Assembly: GCA_963704025.1 (NCBI GenBank)
Contig: CAVPGP010000003.1
Coordinates: 186,001 to 250,000, forward strand
DNA length: 64,000 nucleotides
Origin: CAVPGP01 sp963704025
GTDB lineage: Bacteria > Actinomycetota > Thermoleophilia > Gaiellales > Gaiellaceae
Direction of reading: 5' to 3'
Of the stretch, positions 43,021 to 51,644 are shown piece by piece. The notes under the pieces are model-generated. The model searched no databases, was not told the DNA's origin, and saw only the letters and a program-made list of their open reading frames with translations. The position numbers and the translations under genes are program-made. How positions within the stretch are numbered: position 1 is the first letter of the stretch; each line of letters opens with the position of its first letter.

Positions 43021-43449
43021 TCAGTCGACGAGGCCGGCCTCGCGCCGGAGCTGCTCGAATGCGAGCGCGCGGGCGATGTCGAGCGTCGAGACGACGCCCA
43101 GGGGCCGGTCCGCGCCGGCGTCGCGGACGATCACGTGCGCCGTCTCGTGCTCGGCCATGAGCTGCGCCGTGCGCTCGAGCGTCTCGTCCGGCGTCACCGT
43201 GATCAGCGGGCTGGCGGAGACCGCGCCGGCGGTGCGGTCGTCCGCCGCGCTTGCCGAGGCGACGAGGTCGAGGTCGGAGACGATGCGCCAGTCGGCGTCG
43301 TCGAAGACGACGACCGCGTGGACGCGGTAGGTCGCCATCATGCGGGCGACCGTCCGCAGCGGCGTCTCGGGCCCGCAGCTGATCACGCCTGGGGTCATCA
43401 CGTCGCTGACGTGGGCCTCGCCGAACGGGACGGAGAGTTGGCTGGTCAT
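43021..43449 (-). CDS. CBS-pair domain protein
   Basis: A 142-aa protein made of two CBS motifs: HVSDVMTPGVISCGPETPLR to VHAVVVFDDADWRIVSDLDL, and SASPLITVTPDETLERTAQL to AHVIVRDAGADRPLGVVSTL, plus DIARAL. Such stand-alone modules bind adenine nucleotides and regulate a partner. Start ATG 43449 gives the compact domain; ATG 43485 is also possible. It lies upstream of gltA on the same strand. Confidence 0.8.
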   Translation of the reverse strand: MTSQLSVPFGEAHVSDVMTPGVISCGPETPLRTVARMMATYRVHAVVVFDDADWRIVSDLDLVASASAADDRTAGAVSASPLITVTPDETLERTAQLMAEHETAHVIVRDAGADRPLGVVSTLDIARALAFEQLRREAGLVD

Positions 43450-43528
43450 GCCAGCATCGTCTTCCTCGGCGGCGCGGGTCGTCATCCGAGGAGGACCGGC
43501 CTTCGGCTGCGGGAAACCCGCGACGGGC

Positions 43529-43534
43529 TAGGCT
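43529..43534 (+). promoter_or_regulatory. Leaderless -10 box of the HMG-CoA-lyase-like gene
   Basis: TAGGCT at 43529-43534 lies 7 nt before GTG 43542. It selects this start over the in-frame GTG 43536, which would be only 1 nt away. Confidence 0.5.
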
Positions 43535-43541
43535 CGTGCGC

Positions 43542-44390
43542 GTGCACGTGAAGGTCTGTGACGTCGGCCCGCGCGACGGGCTGCAGAACGAGGCCGAGGC
43601 CCTGCCGCCGGCCGTGCGGGCCGAGCTCGTCAACCGGCTCGCTGGTGCCAGGCTGCCGCGGATCGAGGCGGTGAGCTTCGTCCGCGGCGACCGCGTGTCG
43701 CAGATGGAGGGGGCGGAGGAGGTCGTCGAGGGGATCGCCGAGACCGGCACCGAGCTGTCCGGGCTCGTGCTCAACGTTCGCGGCTGGGAGCGTCTCCGCA
43801 AGACGCGCCTCGACCGGGTCAACTGCACGCTCGCGGCCACGGAGTCGTTCAACCGGCGGAACGGGAACGCCTCGCTCGAGGAGGCGGCGGCGCGGGTGGA
43901 GGAGATCGTCGCCGCGGCGGACCGGCCCGCGACGGTGACGCTCTCGGTCGCCTTCGGCTGCCCGTTCGAGGGGCGCGTCGACCCCGCGGTGGTGGTCGAG
44001 CTCGCTCGGCGCTTCGACGGGGTGGAGGTGGTGCTGGCCGACACGATCGGAGTGGCGACGCCCTCTGCGGTCCGGCGCCTCGTCGAGGCGGCCGGGGCAG
44101 CGGGCTTCCACGGCCACAACACGCGTTCGGCGGGCTACGCAAACGCCCTCGCCGCGCTCGAGGCGGGAGCGACGGTCCTGGACGCCTCGGTGGGCGGGCT
44201 CGGCGGCTGCCCCTTCGCGCCGCGGGCGACCGGGAACATCGCGACGGAGGACCTCGTCTGGCTGCTCGAGGGCGAGGGGGTCGAGACGGGCGTCGACCTC
44301 GACGAGCTGATCCGTGTCTCGCGGTGGCTCGAGGGCGTGCTCGGCCGGCCGCTGGAGGGCTACCTCTACCGCGCCGGCGTCTGGCCCTGA
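43542..44390 (+). CDS. Hydroxymethylglutaryl-CoA lyase-like enzyme
   Basis: A 282-aa HMGL-like TIM-barrel aldolase. The signature VCDVGPRDGLQNE holds the metal-binding Asp and catalytic Arg. AFGCPFEGRVDP, the paired metal ligands in FHGHNTRSAGYANALAALEA and the catalytic Cys region GLGGCPFAPRATGNIATEDL are all present. HMG-CoA lyase splits HMG-CoA to acetoacetate and acetyl-CoA in leucine breakdown; related lyases act on other acyl-CoAs. FHGHNT replaces the usual HxHDT-type pattern, so the substrate could differ. Confidence 0.82.
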   Translation: MHVKVCDVGPRDGLQNEAEALPPAVRAELVNRLAGARLPRIEAVSFVRGDRVSQMEGAEEVVEGIAETGTELSGLVLNVRGWERLRKTRLDRVNCTLAATESFNRRNGNASLEEAAARVEEIVAAADRPATVTLSVAFGCPFEGRVDPAVVVELARRFDGVEVVLADTIGVATPSAVRRLVEAAGAAGFHGHNTRSAGYANALAALEAGATVLDASVGGLGGCPFAPRATGNIATEDLVWLLEGEGVETGVDLDELIRVSRWLEGVLGRPLEGYLYRAGVWP

Positions 44391-44416
44391 CATCTCCAGT
44401 CGGGCTCGACGACACT
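44387..44416 (+). promoter_or_regulatory. Promoter of the serine hydrolase lipoprotein gene
   Basis: CTGACA (44387-44392) and GACACT (44411-44416) are 18 bp apart; GTG 44423 is 6 nt after the -10, so the transcript should be leaderless. Confidence 0.45.
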
Positions 44417-44422
44417 GGGCGC

Positions 44423-45493
44423 GTGCGACACCGCTTCGCGCTCGCGCTGCTCATCCTCGGAGGCTGCGGCGGCGATCACGCCCCGGCGGTCACGGCCGCG
44501 CTCGACCAGGTCGTCGCTGCCGGGGTGCCCGGCGCGATGGCGTTCCTGCGCAACGGTGATCGGACACGGACGTTCGCGACCGGGTATGCCGATGTCGACG
44601 CGCGCCTGAAGCTCGAGGGCGGCGACCGCTTTCGCATCGGCAGCGTCACGAAGACCTTCGTCGCGACGGTCGTCCTCCAGCTCGCCGGAGAGCGGCGCCT
44701 CCGGGTCGACGATCCGGTCAGCCGCTGGCTGCCAGGTCTGCTCGGGGACGGTGACCGGGTCACGATCCGCGACCTGCTCGCTCACCGCTCCGGCCTGGCG
44801 GACGTGGCGGACGATCCCGAGGTGCTGAATGGGTCCCGCGCGGACTGGCCGGCGAGACGGTTGGTCGCACTCGCGGCCGCGCAGCCTCGCACGACGTCTC
44901 CCGGCCGCGCGTTCCGGTACTCGAGCACGAACTACCTGCTCCTCGGTCTGCTGGTCGAGCGCGTGACGGGGCGCAGCCTCGCGACCGAGCTCCGGCGGCG
45001 GATCATCGGCCCGCTGGGATTGACCGAGACGGCGTTCGAGACGGGCCCAGTCCGGGGTGCACACGTCCACGGCTACCGGCTCGTCTCGCACCAGGGCGTG
45101 GTCGATTCCGCCGCCGGGCCGCGCGACCTCGAGACGCGCAGCGCGCGGTGGGCCGGCGCAGCGGGCGATCTCGTCTCGTCGGCCGACGATCTGTCCCGCT
45201 TCCTCGCCGCGCTCCTCGGCGGCGAGCTCCTTCCGGCCGCGCAGCTGCAGGCGATGGAGGCCGTCCGGCCGCGCTACGGCCTCGGGCTGGCCGTCCACCC
45301 GACGCCGTGCGGGCCGGCGTGGGGGCACACGGGCAACCTGAACGGCGTGCTGACGATTGCGTGGAGCACGCACGACGGCCGTCGCCAGGCGATCGTCGTG
45401 GCGAACGCGTATCCGCTGCCGGCAGCCGCGGACGTCGCCCTTCGCCAAGCGGCAATCGCGGCTTTCTGCTCGTCAGCTCAGTCGGGGCGGTGA
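44423..45493 (+). CDS. Beta-lactamase-family serine hydrolase, lipoprotein
   Basis: The 356-aa protein starts with a short lipoprotein signal (RFALALLILGGCGG). The class C beta-lactamase/DD-peptidase fold carries the SxxK nucleophile in RIGSVTKTFVATV, the Tyr motif in FRYSSTNYLLLG and the third motif HTG in WGHTGNLNG. It may be a D-aminopeptidase, esterase or carboxypeptidase on the cell surface; penicillin resistance is not implied. Start GTG 44423 from the promoter position. Confidence 0.85.
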   Translation: MRHRFALALLILGGCGGDHAPAVTAALDQVVAAGVPGAMAFLRNGDRTRTFATGYADVDARLKLEGGDRFRIGSVTKTFVATVVLQLAGERRLRVDDPVSRWLPGLLGDGDRVTIRDLLAHRSGLADVADDPEVLNGSRADWPARRLVALAAAQPRTTSPGRAFRYSSTNYLLLGLLVERVTGRSLATELRRRIIGPLGLTETAFETGPVRGAHVHGYRLVSHQGVVDSAAGPRDLETRSARWAGAAGDLVSSADDLSRFLAALLGGELLPAAQLQAMEAVRPRYGLGLAVHPTPCGPAWGHTGNLNGVLTIAWSTHDGRRQAIVVANAYPLPAAADVALRQAAIAAFCSSAQSGR

Positions 45494-45561
45494 AGCCGAG
45501 AGCGGCGTTCGGTGCGCCACTCGAGGCCTGTCCCCGCACGCTCCCCGGTTTCACATCGCAC

Positions 45562-46206
45562 CTAATCGCCGATCAGCTGCTTGAACGCGGGCTCGTCGCG
45601 GATCGGATCCAGGTCCGAATCGTCTTTCGCGTACGCGCGAAACTGCTCGGACATCTCGATCGCACGCCGGAGGTGGTCGACCGCATCGGTCGTCCGGCCC
45701 GCGAGGCTCTCGCAGCAGGCGAGGTTGTAGAACAACAAGGCGTACTGCGGATGAGCCTCGACCAGCACGCGCGCGCGGTCAGCCGCCTCGGCGTACTCGC
45801 CTGCCCGATAGAGGACGTTGAGCGGGGCCCAGAGCTCCCAGCCGACGGGCTCGTACGCCTTTCCCGGGGTGCCGCCGAGCGCGATGATCGTCGTTTCGGG
45901 CTCCTCGGCGAATGCGGTTCGATTCACATTGGGGGGAGCGAAGACGAACGTGCCGGCGGGCGCGTCCACCCGGTCGCCGTCGAGCTCGAACACGGCACGC
46001 CCTCGCATTACGAGGTACAGCTCCTCCTGCGCAGACCCGTCGGACTCGTCGTGCTCGTTGATGATCTGGTCGCCCGCAGCATGGGCTGTCCACGCGGTGA
46101 CACCGAAGGCCGTGATGCCGAAGTGGTGACGGACGGGCCGATAGGGTTGGCGCCCGTCGTCGAGCTCCTCGATCTCGTCCAGATGCGCAATCGCGTAACC
46201 ACTCAT
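45562..46206 (-). CDS. Cupin domain protein with C-terminal TPR-like region
   Basis: A 214-aa two-part protein. Residues 30-130 form a cupin barrel (EHDESDGSAQEELYLVMRGR and APAGTFVFAPPNVNRTAFAE); residues 135-205 form two TPR-like helical hairpins (YRAGEYAEAADRARVLVEAH and NLACCESLAGRTTDAVDHLR). It may bind a small ligand and a protein partner; function unknown. Start ATG 46206 has GAAGGGGG upstream. A 68-bp gap before the convergent serine hydrolase shows no feature. Confidence 0.7.
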   Translation of the reverse strand: MSGYAIAHLDEIEELDDGRQPYRPVRHHFGITAFGVTAWTAHAAGDQIINEHDESDGSAQEELYLVMRGRAVFELDGDRVDAPAGTFVFAPPNVNRTAFAEEPETTIIALGGTPGKAYEPVGWELWAPLNVLYRAGEYAEAADRARVLVEAHPQYALLFYNLACCESLAGRTTDAVDHLRRAIEMSEQFRAYAKDDSDLDPIRDEPAFKQLIGD

Positions 46207-46456
46207 GAGACCCCCTTCACGTCGTCGTCGTCGCTCGCCGCGATCCCAGCGAGCCCTGAGCAGGCGAGACCCGGCGCTTGGTCGAGCCGCGGCCATGGAA
46301 GTCTAGGACGGCGTCAAGGCCGAACGGCGTCGCATGGGCCAGTGTTCGGGTCCGTCCCCTAGCCGTCGCGGCGGTCCGAGGTTCGTTCCGGCCCGCTGTC
46401 GGTGGGTGCGTCTACGGTGGGTGGACACGGGAGTCCAGCGTGAACAAGGGGAGACC
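46207..46456. other. Intergenic region, 250 bp
   Basis: Divergent spacer between the cupin-TPR gene and the isochorismatase gene. The only elements I can offer are TACGGT (46413-46418), a possible -10 on the plus strand, and AAGGGGAG before ATG 46457. No convincing frame, riboswitch or strong hairpin was seen. Confidence 0.5.
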
Positions 46457-47017
46457 ATGACCACACTCGAGAACCGGCCGAACACCGCACTCCTCGTCGT
46501 CGACGTACAGAAAGGCGTCGTCGAGGGGGCTCACGAACGCGATGCGGTCGTCGCGAACGTCGGCAGCCTTGTCGAGAAGGCGCGGCGGGAACGGGTCCCC
46601 GTCGTCTGGGTCCAGCACTCCGACGAGCAGCTTGCGAGGGGGAGCGACGACTGGCGGATCGTCCCGGAGCTGACTCCGGGCGACGCCGAGCCGGTCGTCG
46701 AGAAGAACTACGGCGACTCCTTCGAGGACACCACCCTTGAGACCGTGCTGTCGGGCCTCGGTGTCGGGCGACTCGTCGTCGTCGGCGCACAGAGCGATGC
46801 GTGCATCCGCTCGACGGTCCACGGCGCGTTCGTCAGGGGGTACGACGCGACCCTTGTCAGCGACGCCCACACGACGGATGACCAGACGTCATGGGGGGGC
46901 GCCGCTGCCGGATCAGGTCATCGCGCACACGAACCTGTACTGGACATACCAGACGGCGCGGGGAGGACGGCCGGGACGGTCGAGACCAAGGACGTCGACT
47001 TCGGCGGCGCGTCCTGA
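46457..47017 (+). CDS. Isochorismatase-family cysteine hydrolase with an internal shifted segment
   Basis: A 186-aa hydrolase of the isochorismatase/nicotinamidase group. The triad is visible: Asp in LLVVDVQKGVVEGA, Lys in EPVVEKNYGDSFEDT and Cys in VGAQSDACIRSTVHGAFVRG. After TTDDQTSWG the frame reads an unlikely GAAAGSGHRAHEP, while the +1-shifted frame over the same bases gives PLPDQVIAHTNLYWTYQTA, the normal family end. The original frame becomes normal again at GRTAGTVETKDVDF. This suggests an extra G in the G7 run (46893-46899) and a missing base near 46957-46963. Start ATG 46457. Confidence 0.82.
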   Translation: MTTLENRPNTALLVVDVQKGVVEGAHERDAVVANVGSLVEKARRERVPVVWVQHSDEQLARGSDDWRIVPELTPGDAEPVVEKNYGDSFEDTTLETVLSGLGVGRLVVVGAQSDACIRSTVHGAFVRGYDATLVSDAHTTDDQTSWGGAAAGSGHRAHEPVLDIPDGAGRTAGTVETKDVDFGGAS

Positions 47018-47184
47018 AGCCTGCGCGACGCGGACGGGAACGCCCGGGGACGGCACCGGCTCCAGGTCGTCGGGCCCGGGTCCGCGGTGCCCGCAGGGCG
47101 GATGGCCGTCGGCTGCCAGTCGACCGGCTCCGCCGCCAGGGTGGGCAGTTGCGGCTAATGCGGGCTGACGAGCCCGGGGAAGAC
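47018..47184. other. Intergenic region, 167 bp, convergent
   Basis: It lies between the isochorismatase stop and the PIN gene stop. The plus strand is open for about 45 codons to TAA 47156-47158, without a start codon or recognisable motif, so it could be a gene remnant. Nothing else was seen. Confidence 0.4.
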
Positions 47185-47586
47185 TCAGGCCGTCCGCAAG
47201 GCGTCGATCGTCGCCGTGGGGACGATGCCTTCCACCCTGCGCGCCAGCTCCGCGTCCAGGGTTACGAACGCGTCTGCCTGCAGCTGAGTGAGTGCAACGT
47301 ACTCGGCGGCGTAGGTCTCGGCCCACCCCAGCTGCTCGGCGAGGTCCCAGGCCCGACGCCGCAGCACGGCGTCGCCGAGGAGGCGGATCGACATCGCCCA
47401 GATGCGCGTGAGCCGGTCGAGAGCGACATCCTGCGGGATCTCGCCCCCGTGCACGGCCTCGTGCAGGGCGGACAGCGTCTGGGAGCGCAAGAGCGTCGGC
47501 GCAAGAAGCTCGTGCTCGGCTCGGACCTCGATCTCCTCACTCGCCAGGTGCAGGACGGCGCCACAGTCGACGACGAATCTGGTCAT
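47185..47586 (-). CDS. PIN domain protein (VapC-like)
   Basis: A 133-aa PIN-fold protein. The first acidic residue is in RFVVDCGAVLHLA, another in QTLSALHEAVHGG, and the C-terminal acidic cluster in WAETYAAEYVALTQLQADAF and VTLDAELAR. VapC toxins cut RNA and are usually paired with an antitoxin. The start ATG 47586 overlaps the TGA of a short frame (at most ~40 codons, last part MNSSGIELAVDRDDMLCGCA) that does not look like a VapB antitoxin, so this copy may be an orphan. Confidence 0.75.
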   Translation of the reverse strand: MTRFVVDCGAVLHLASEEIEVRAEHELLAPTLLRSQTLSALHEAVHGGEIPQDVALDRLTRIWAMSIRLLGDAVLRRRAWDLAEQLGWAETYAAEYVALTQLQADAFVTLDAELARRVEGIVPTATIDALRTA

Positions 47587-47710
47587 GTGGGTCTCGAAGC
47601 TACCGCGCAGCCGCAGAGCATGTCGTCGCGATCGACAGCGAGCTCGATTCCCGACGAGTTCATCACCGCGTCGGCCAGGGCCCTCTCGCCCGACTCCGGG
47701 CGCCGCGCGG

Positions 47711-49117
47711 CTAGACCTCCCCGAATGCACCGGTCGCCGACGCGGGGGCCGCGGCCGCGTCGAATGCGTCCAGCAGGCGCGTGACGTCCTCCTCCGAGGT
47801 CCGCCAGTTCGAGACGGAGACGCGGATCGCCTTGCGCCCGTCCCAGGTCGTGCCTGAGAGCCACGCTTCGCCGCTCTCCTGCACGGCGGCGAGCACGGCG
47901 TCGGTGCGCTCGTCCGTCCCGAAGCGGAACAGGACCTGGTTGAGCACGACGTCGTTCAGCAGCTCGACGCCTTCGAGGCCCGCGAGCTCCTCGCCGATCC
48001 GCCGCGCATGGGCCGAGGTGCGCTCGACGAGCTCAGCGATCCCGGTGCGGCCGAGCTGACGGATCGCCGCATAGACGGCGAAGCCGCGGGCGCGGCGCGA
48101 GAACTCCGGCGTCCAGTCCACCTGGTCGCGCACGGCGCCATCGTCGTCCTGGATCAGGTACGCGGCGGTGACGGACATCGCCGCCCGGTGGGCGTCGGGG
48201 TGGCGGCAGAACGCGAGTCCCGAGTCGTACGGGACGTTCAGCCACTTGTGGCAGTCGGTCGCCCAAGAGTCGGCCCGCTCGGAGCCGGCGACCAGGTGCC
48301 GGAGCCCGGGGCTCGCCGCAGCCCAGAGGCCGAAGGCTCCGTCGACGTGGAGCCAGGCGCCCGCGCCGGCTGCGGAGTCTGCGAGCGCTTCGAGGTCGTC
48401 GAAGGCGCCCGTGTTCACCTCGCCCGCCTGGCCGCAGAGGATCGTCGGTCCGTCACCGTCCTGGAGCGTCCGGCGAACCGCCTCGATGTCGATCCGCCCC
48501 TGGTCGTCGGCGGGGACGACCACGAGGGACCGCTCGCCGATCCCGAGCAGGCGCAGGGCCCGGTCGACGGTCACGTGCCGCTTGGCACCGACCACGACGC
48601 GGATCGGCGGCGCGCCGGACAGGCCGTCGCGATTCACGTCCCAGCCGGCGCGGCGCAGCACCTCGTAGCGCGCCGCCGCGAGCGCCGTCACGTGCGCCAT
48701 CTGGCAGCCGGTGACGTAGCCGACCGAGACGTCCTCGGGCAGGCCGAGCAGCTCGGCGAGCCAGCCGCGCGCGACCTCCTCGACCACGGAGGCCGCAGGC
48801 CCGCCCACGTAGAGGCCCGCGTTCTGGTCCCACGCCGAGGTCAGCCAGTCGGCGGCGACCGCCGCCGGTACCGCGCCGCCGATCACGAAGCCGAAGTAGC
48901 GGCCGCCTGGGATGGCGACGATGCCGCCGTCCGCCGCCGCGGCCAGGTCGGCGATCACGCGGCGCGGCTCCGTCGGCAGCTCCGGCAGCGGGCCGCCCAG
49001 CTGCTCACGGAGCTCGTCCACCTCGGCGGCGGGGAAGACGAGCCGCTCGTCGAGCGAGTCGAGGAAGTCTGCGGCGATCGCCGCGGTCAGCTCCAGCAGC
49101 TCGCGGGTCTCACTCAT
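47711..49117 (-). CDS. PLP-dependent group II amino acid decarboxylase
   Basis: A 468-aa PLP decarboxylase (glutamate/aromatic-L-amino-acid type). Features: YFGFVIGGAVPAAVAADWLT, YVTGCQMAHVTALAAARYEV, the Asp-x-Ala in LHVDGAFGLWAA and the PLP Lys in ATDCHKWLNVPYDSG. It also has WTPEFSRRARGFAVYAAIRQ, as in tyrosine/aspartate decarboxylase relatives. The substrate is not resolved. Its start overlaps the CoA transferase gene by 8 nt on the same strand. Confidence 0.85.
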   Translation of the reverse strand: MSETRELLELTAAIAADFLDSLDERLVFPAAEVDELREQLGGPLPELPTEPRRVIADLAAAADGGIVAIPGGRYFGFVIGGAVPAAVAADWLTSAWDQNAGLYVGGPAASVVEEVARGWLAELLGLPEDVSVGYVTGCQMAHVTALAAARYEVLRRAGWDVNRDGLSGAPPIRVVVGAKRHVTVDRALRLLGIGERSLVVVPADDQGRIDIEAVRRTLQDGDGPTILCGQAGEVNTGAFDDLEALADSAAGAGAWLHVDGAFGLWAAASPGLRHLVAGSERADSWATDCHKWLNVPYDSGLAFCRHPDAHRAAMSVTAAYLIQDDDGAVRDQVDWTPEFSRRARGFAVYAAIRQLGRTGIAELVERTSAHARRIGEELAGLEGVELLNDVVLNQVLFRFGTDERTDAVLAAVQESGEAWLSGTTWDGRKAIRVSVSNWRTSEEDVTRLLDAFDAAAAPASATGAFGEV

Positions 49118-50291
49118 CCACCGAGTGTACGTGCGCGATCCCGGCTCGCACCAGCGCGGCGATTTGCTCCTCGTCGTGGCCGGCCTCGCGCAGGATCTCC
49201 GCCGTCTGCGCCCCGAGCGGCGGAGCGGGGGAGGGGAGCCGGGCGCGCTCGCCGTCGAACGACAGGGGCGGGCCGACGGTGGTGTAGGGGCCGAGGTCCT
49301 GGAGGATCCCGACCGCGGCCGTCTGCTCGTGGGTCGCCGCCGCCGCGATGTCCTGCACCGGCGCCGCCGGGACGCCGGCCGCGCTCAGCCGTTCGAGCCA
49401 CCCGGCGCTCGTCTTCGCTGCGAGCCGCCCCGAGATGAGGGAGACGAGCTCGTCCCGGTTCCGCACCCGGTCCGGGTTGGTCGCGAAGCGCGGCTCGTCC
49501 GGGAGGCCGATCGCCTCGCGCAGCGCGGCGTAGAGCCGGTCGTTCGCGGCGCAGATCATCAGCTCGCCGTCGGCGGTCGGAAACGCCTGGTACGGCACGA
49601 TCAAAGGGAAGCCCGTGCCGCTCCGCCGCGGTACGTCGCCCGTGCCGAGGAAGCCGGTGACCTGCGTGCCGACGAGGCCGAGCGCGACCTCCAGCAGCGA
49701 CAGCTCGATCGTCCGCCCGCCCTCGCCGTGCAGCGCGGCGACGACGGCGAGCGCCGACCAGAGGCCCGTCGCGAGGTCGATCAGCGAGGTGCCGACCCGC
49801 ACCCCGGGCCGGTCGGCCTCGCCCGTGAGCGAGACGATCCCGGCAAACGCCTGCAGCAGCGGGTCGTAGCCCGGCTCGCCCGCGAGCGGCCCCGCCGAGC
49901 CGAACGCGCCGATCGAGACGTAGACGAGCTCCGGGTTGCGCGCCCGCACCTCGTCCGGCCCGATCCCGCGCGCGGCGGCGAGCCCGGGCCGCAGGCTCTG
50001 GACGAACACGTGCGCGCCCTCCGCCACGCGCAGCAGTGCCTCGCGTCCCGCCGGAGCGCGGAACGAGAGCGCGAGCGAGCGCTTGCCGGCGTTCGCCGCC
50101 TGGAAGAGCGGACCCGCGCCGGCCACGAACGGCGGGCCCCAGTGACGTGCCTCGTCGCCGCCCCGCGGGTGCTCGACCTTGATCACGTCGGCGCCGAGCG
50201 AGGCGAGGATCTGCGTGCAGTACGGTCCGGCGAGCGACGTCGTCACGTCGACCACGCGCACGCCGGAGAGAGGGAGGAACCCGCTGGCCAT
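49110..50291 (-). CDS. CaiB/BaiF family CoA transferase (type III)
   Basis: A 393-aa enzyme transferring CoA between carboxylic acids. It begins PLSGVRVVDVTTSLAGPYCT, has the LGADVIKVEHPRGGDEAR nucleotide-binding region and the catalytic Asp in LAGEPGYDPLLQAFAG. At 393 aa it is a standard single-domain type III transferase. ATG 50291 is the start. It forms an operon with the downstream decarboxylase and is divergent, with overlapping 5' ends, from the GNAT gene at 50284. Confidence 0.88.
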   Translation of the reverse strand: MASGFLPLSGVRVVDVTTSLAGPYCTQILASLGADVIKVEHPRGGDEARHWGPPFVAGAGPLFQAANAGKRSLALSFRAPAGREALLRVAEGAHVFVQSLRPGLAAARGIGPDEVRARNPELVYVSIGAFGSAGPLAGEPGYDPLLQAFAGIVSLTGEADRPGVRVGTSLIDLATGLWSALAVVAALHGEGGRTIELSLLEVALGLVGTQVTGFLGTGDVPRRSGTGFPLIVPYQAFPTADGELMICAANDRLYAALREAIGLPDEPRFATNPDRVRNRDELVSLISGRLAAKTSAGWLERLSAAGVPAAPVQDIAAAATHEQTAAVGILQDLGPYTTVGPPLSFDGERARLPSPAPPLGAQTAEILREAGHDEEQIAALVRAGIAHVHSVDE

Positions 50292-51174
50292 CGAGTCTCG
50301 ACCCTACGCGAGCCCGGACGACCTCCGAGCCATGCAGCGCCTCGTCCAGGAGGCCTGGCGGCTCGCCGGCCCGAAGAACGAGCGGCACGTCGGCGACGTC
50401 GCCTGGGCCGCATACCAGCACGCCGGGCGCGAGCCCGAGTGGGTGCGGCGCCTCTGGTACGACGACGGCGAGCTCGTCGCCTTCGGCTGGCTCTACCGCC
50501 CCCAGGCGACGCTGGACTGGCAGCTCCACCCGGAGCGTCCGGAGCTGCTCGGCGCGGTCCTCGACTGGTTCGAGGCGGAGGCTCGGCCCGCCGGCGATGG
50601 GGTGCTCGTCACGTCGGTTCTCGCCGACGACGCCGCGGCGATCGCGACGCTCGAGGCGCGCAGCTTCGCCGCCGTCGACGGCGGGCCGTGGCTGGCCTAC
50701 CTGATCCGGGAGCTGGAGCAGATCGACGAGCCGCTCGTCCCGGAGGGCTTCGAGCTCCGCACGGTCCTGGAGGCGGACGTCGAATCGCGCGTCGAGGCGC
50801 ACCGGTCGGCATTTCACCCGTCGCGGGTCACCGTCGAGAGCTACCGCAACACCCGGTGCGCCTGGCCGTACCGCGCCGATCTGGACTGCATCGCGGTCGC
50901 ACCGGACGGCAGGGTCGCCGCGTACGCGCTCGCCTGGTACGACGACGAGAACCGCGTCGGAGAGCTCGAGCCGGTCGGGACGCACGCGGACTTCCGGCGG
51001 CTCGGCCTGGCACGCGCGGTCAATCTCTTCGCGCTGCGGCGCCTGCGCGCGGCGGGGGCGGAGCGGGCGATCGTGCTCTGCCGCGGCGACGACGGCTATC
51101 CGGTGCCGAAGCGCCTCTACGAGTCCGTCGGCTTCCGGCAGCACTCGCGCTCGATCGAGTTCCGGCGCGGCTGA
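50284..51174 (+). CDS. Tandem GNAT acetyltransferase, probable CTG start
   Basis: A 296-aa protein with two GNAT domains: the first (to about residue 130) is degenerate, the second has the acetyl-CoA loop in VGTHADFRRLGLARAVNLFA and ends with RLYESVGFRQHSRSIEF. The conserved opening SRPYASPDDLRAMQRLVQEA lies upstream of the first ATG (50332). The best start is CTG 50284, with AGGGAGG 6 nt upstream. If correct, the 5' ends of this gene and the CoA transferase gene overlap on opposite strands by 8 bp. Confidence 0.75.
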   Translation: MAIESRPYASPDDLRAMQRLVQEAWRLAGPKNERHVGDVAWAAYQHAGREPEWVRRLWYDDGELVAFGWLYRPQATLDWQLHPERPELLGAVLDWFEAEARPAGDGVLVTSVLADDAAAIATLEARSFAAVDGGPWLAYLIRELEQIDEPLVPEGFELRTVLEADVESRVEAHRSAFHPSRVTVESYRNTRCAWPYRADLDCIAVAPDGRVAAYALAWYDDENRVGELEPVGTHADFRRLGLARAVNLFALRRLRAAGAERAIVLCRGDDGYPVPKRLYESVGFRQHSRSIEFRRG

Positions 51175-51184
51175 GCAGGACGGC

Positions 51185-51625
51185 TCAGGCCAACGCGACG
51201 AGGAAGCTCCGCGTGAACTCGACCACGACCTCGTCTCGCTGGTTCAGCCCCTGGGTCCGGACGGTCACGATCCCGGATCCGGGCCGCGACGCGGAGCGCC
51301 GTTTGGCGAGCACCTCCGTCTTCGAGCGCAGCGTGTCGCCCGCGTAGACCGGCGCCGGCAGCCGGATCTCCGACCAGCCGAGGTTGACGGCGCCCGCCTC
51401 GGACGTGTCGGGCACGGAGAGCCCCATCACGAGCGCCAGCGTGAAGGTCGAGTTGACGAGGGGCCGCCCCCACTCGGTCGTCGCGGCGTACTCCGCGTCG
51501 AAATGGATCCGGTTCGTGTTGTGCGTCAGCGCGGTGAACCAGACGTTGTCCGCCTCGATCACCGTGCGCCCGAACCGGCTCCGGTAGACGTCGCCGACGG
51601 TGAAGTCGTCGTACAGACGGCTCAT
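51185..51625 (-). CDS. MaoC-like hotdog-fold dehydratase
   Basis: A 146-aa enoyl-CoA-hydratase-2-like protein. The hydratase motif D/N-x-x-x-x-H appears as THNTNRIHFDAEYAATTEW, and the fold continues with AGDTLRSKTEVLAKR. Such enzymes hydrate short acyl-CoAs and are often encoded near CaiB-type CoA transferases, as here. Start ATG 51625 is 6 nt after GATCAT on the minus strand, consistent with a leaderless transcript. Confidence 0.82.
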   Translation of the reverse strand: MSRLYDDFTVGDVYRSRFGRTVIEADNVWFTALTHNTNRIHFDAEYAATTEWGRPLVNSTFTLALVMGLSVPDTSEAGAVNLGWSEIRLPAPVYAGDTLRSKTEVLAKRRSASRPGSGIVTVRTQGLNQRDEVVVEFTRSFLVALA

Positions 51626-51644
51626 GCCGCCATGATCCCACGGC

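Noticed and set aside
47018..47158. Open stretch of ~45 codons after the isochorismatase gene considered as a gene remnant
   Set aside because: It has no start codon, ribosome site or recognisable motif; noted only as an intergenic region.
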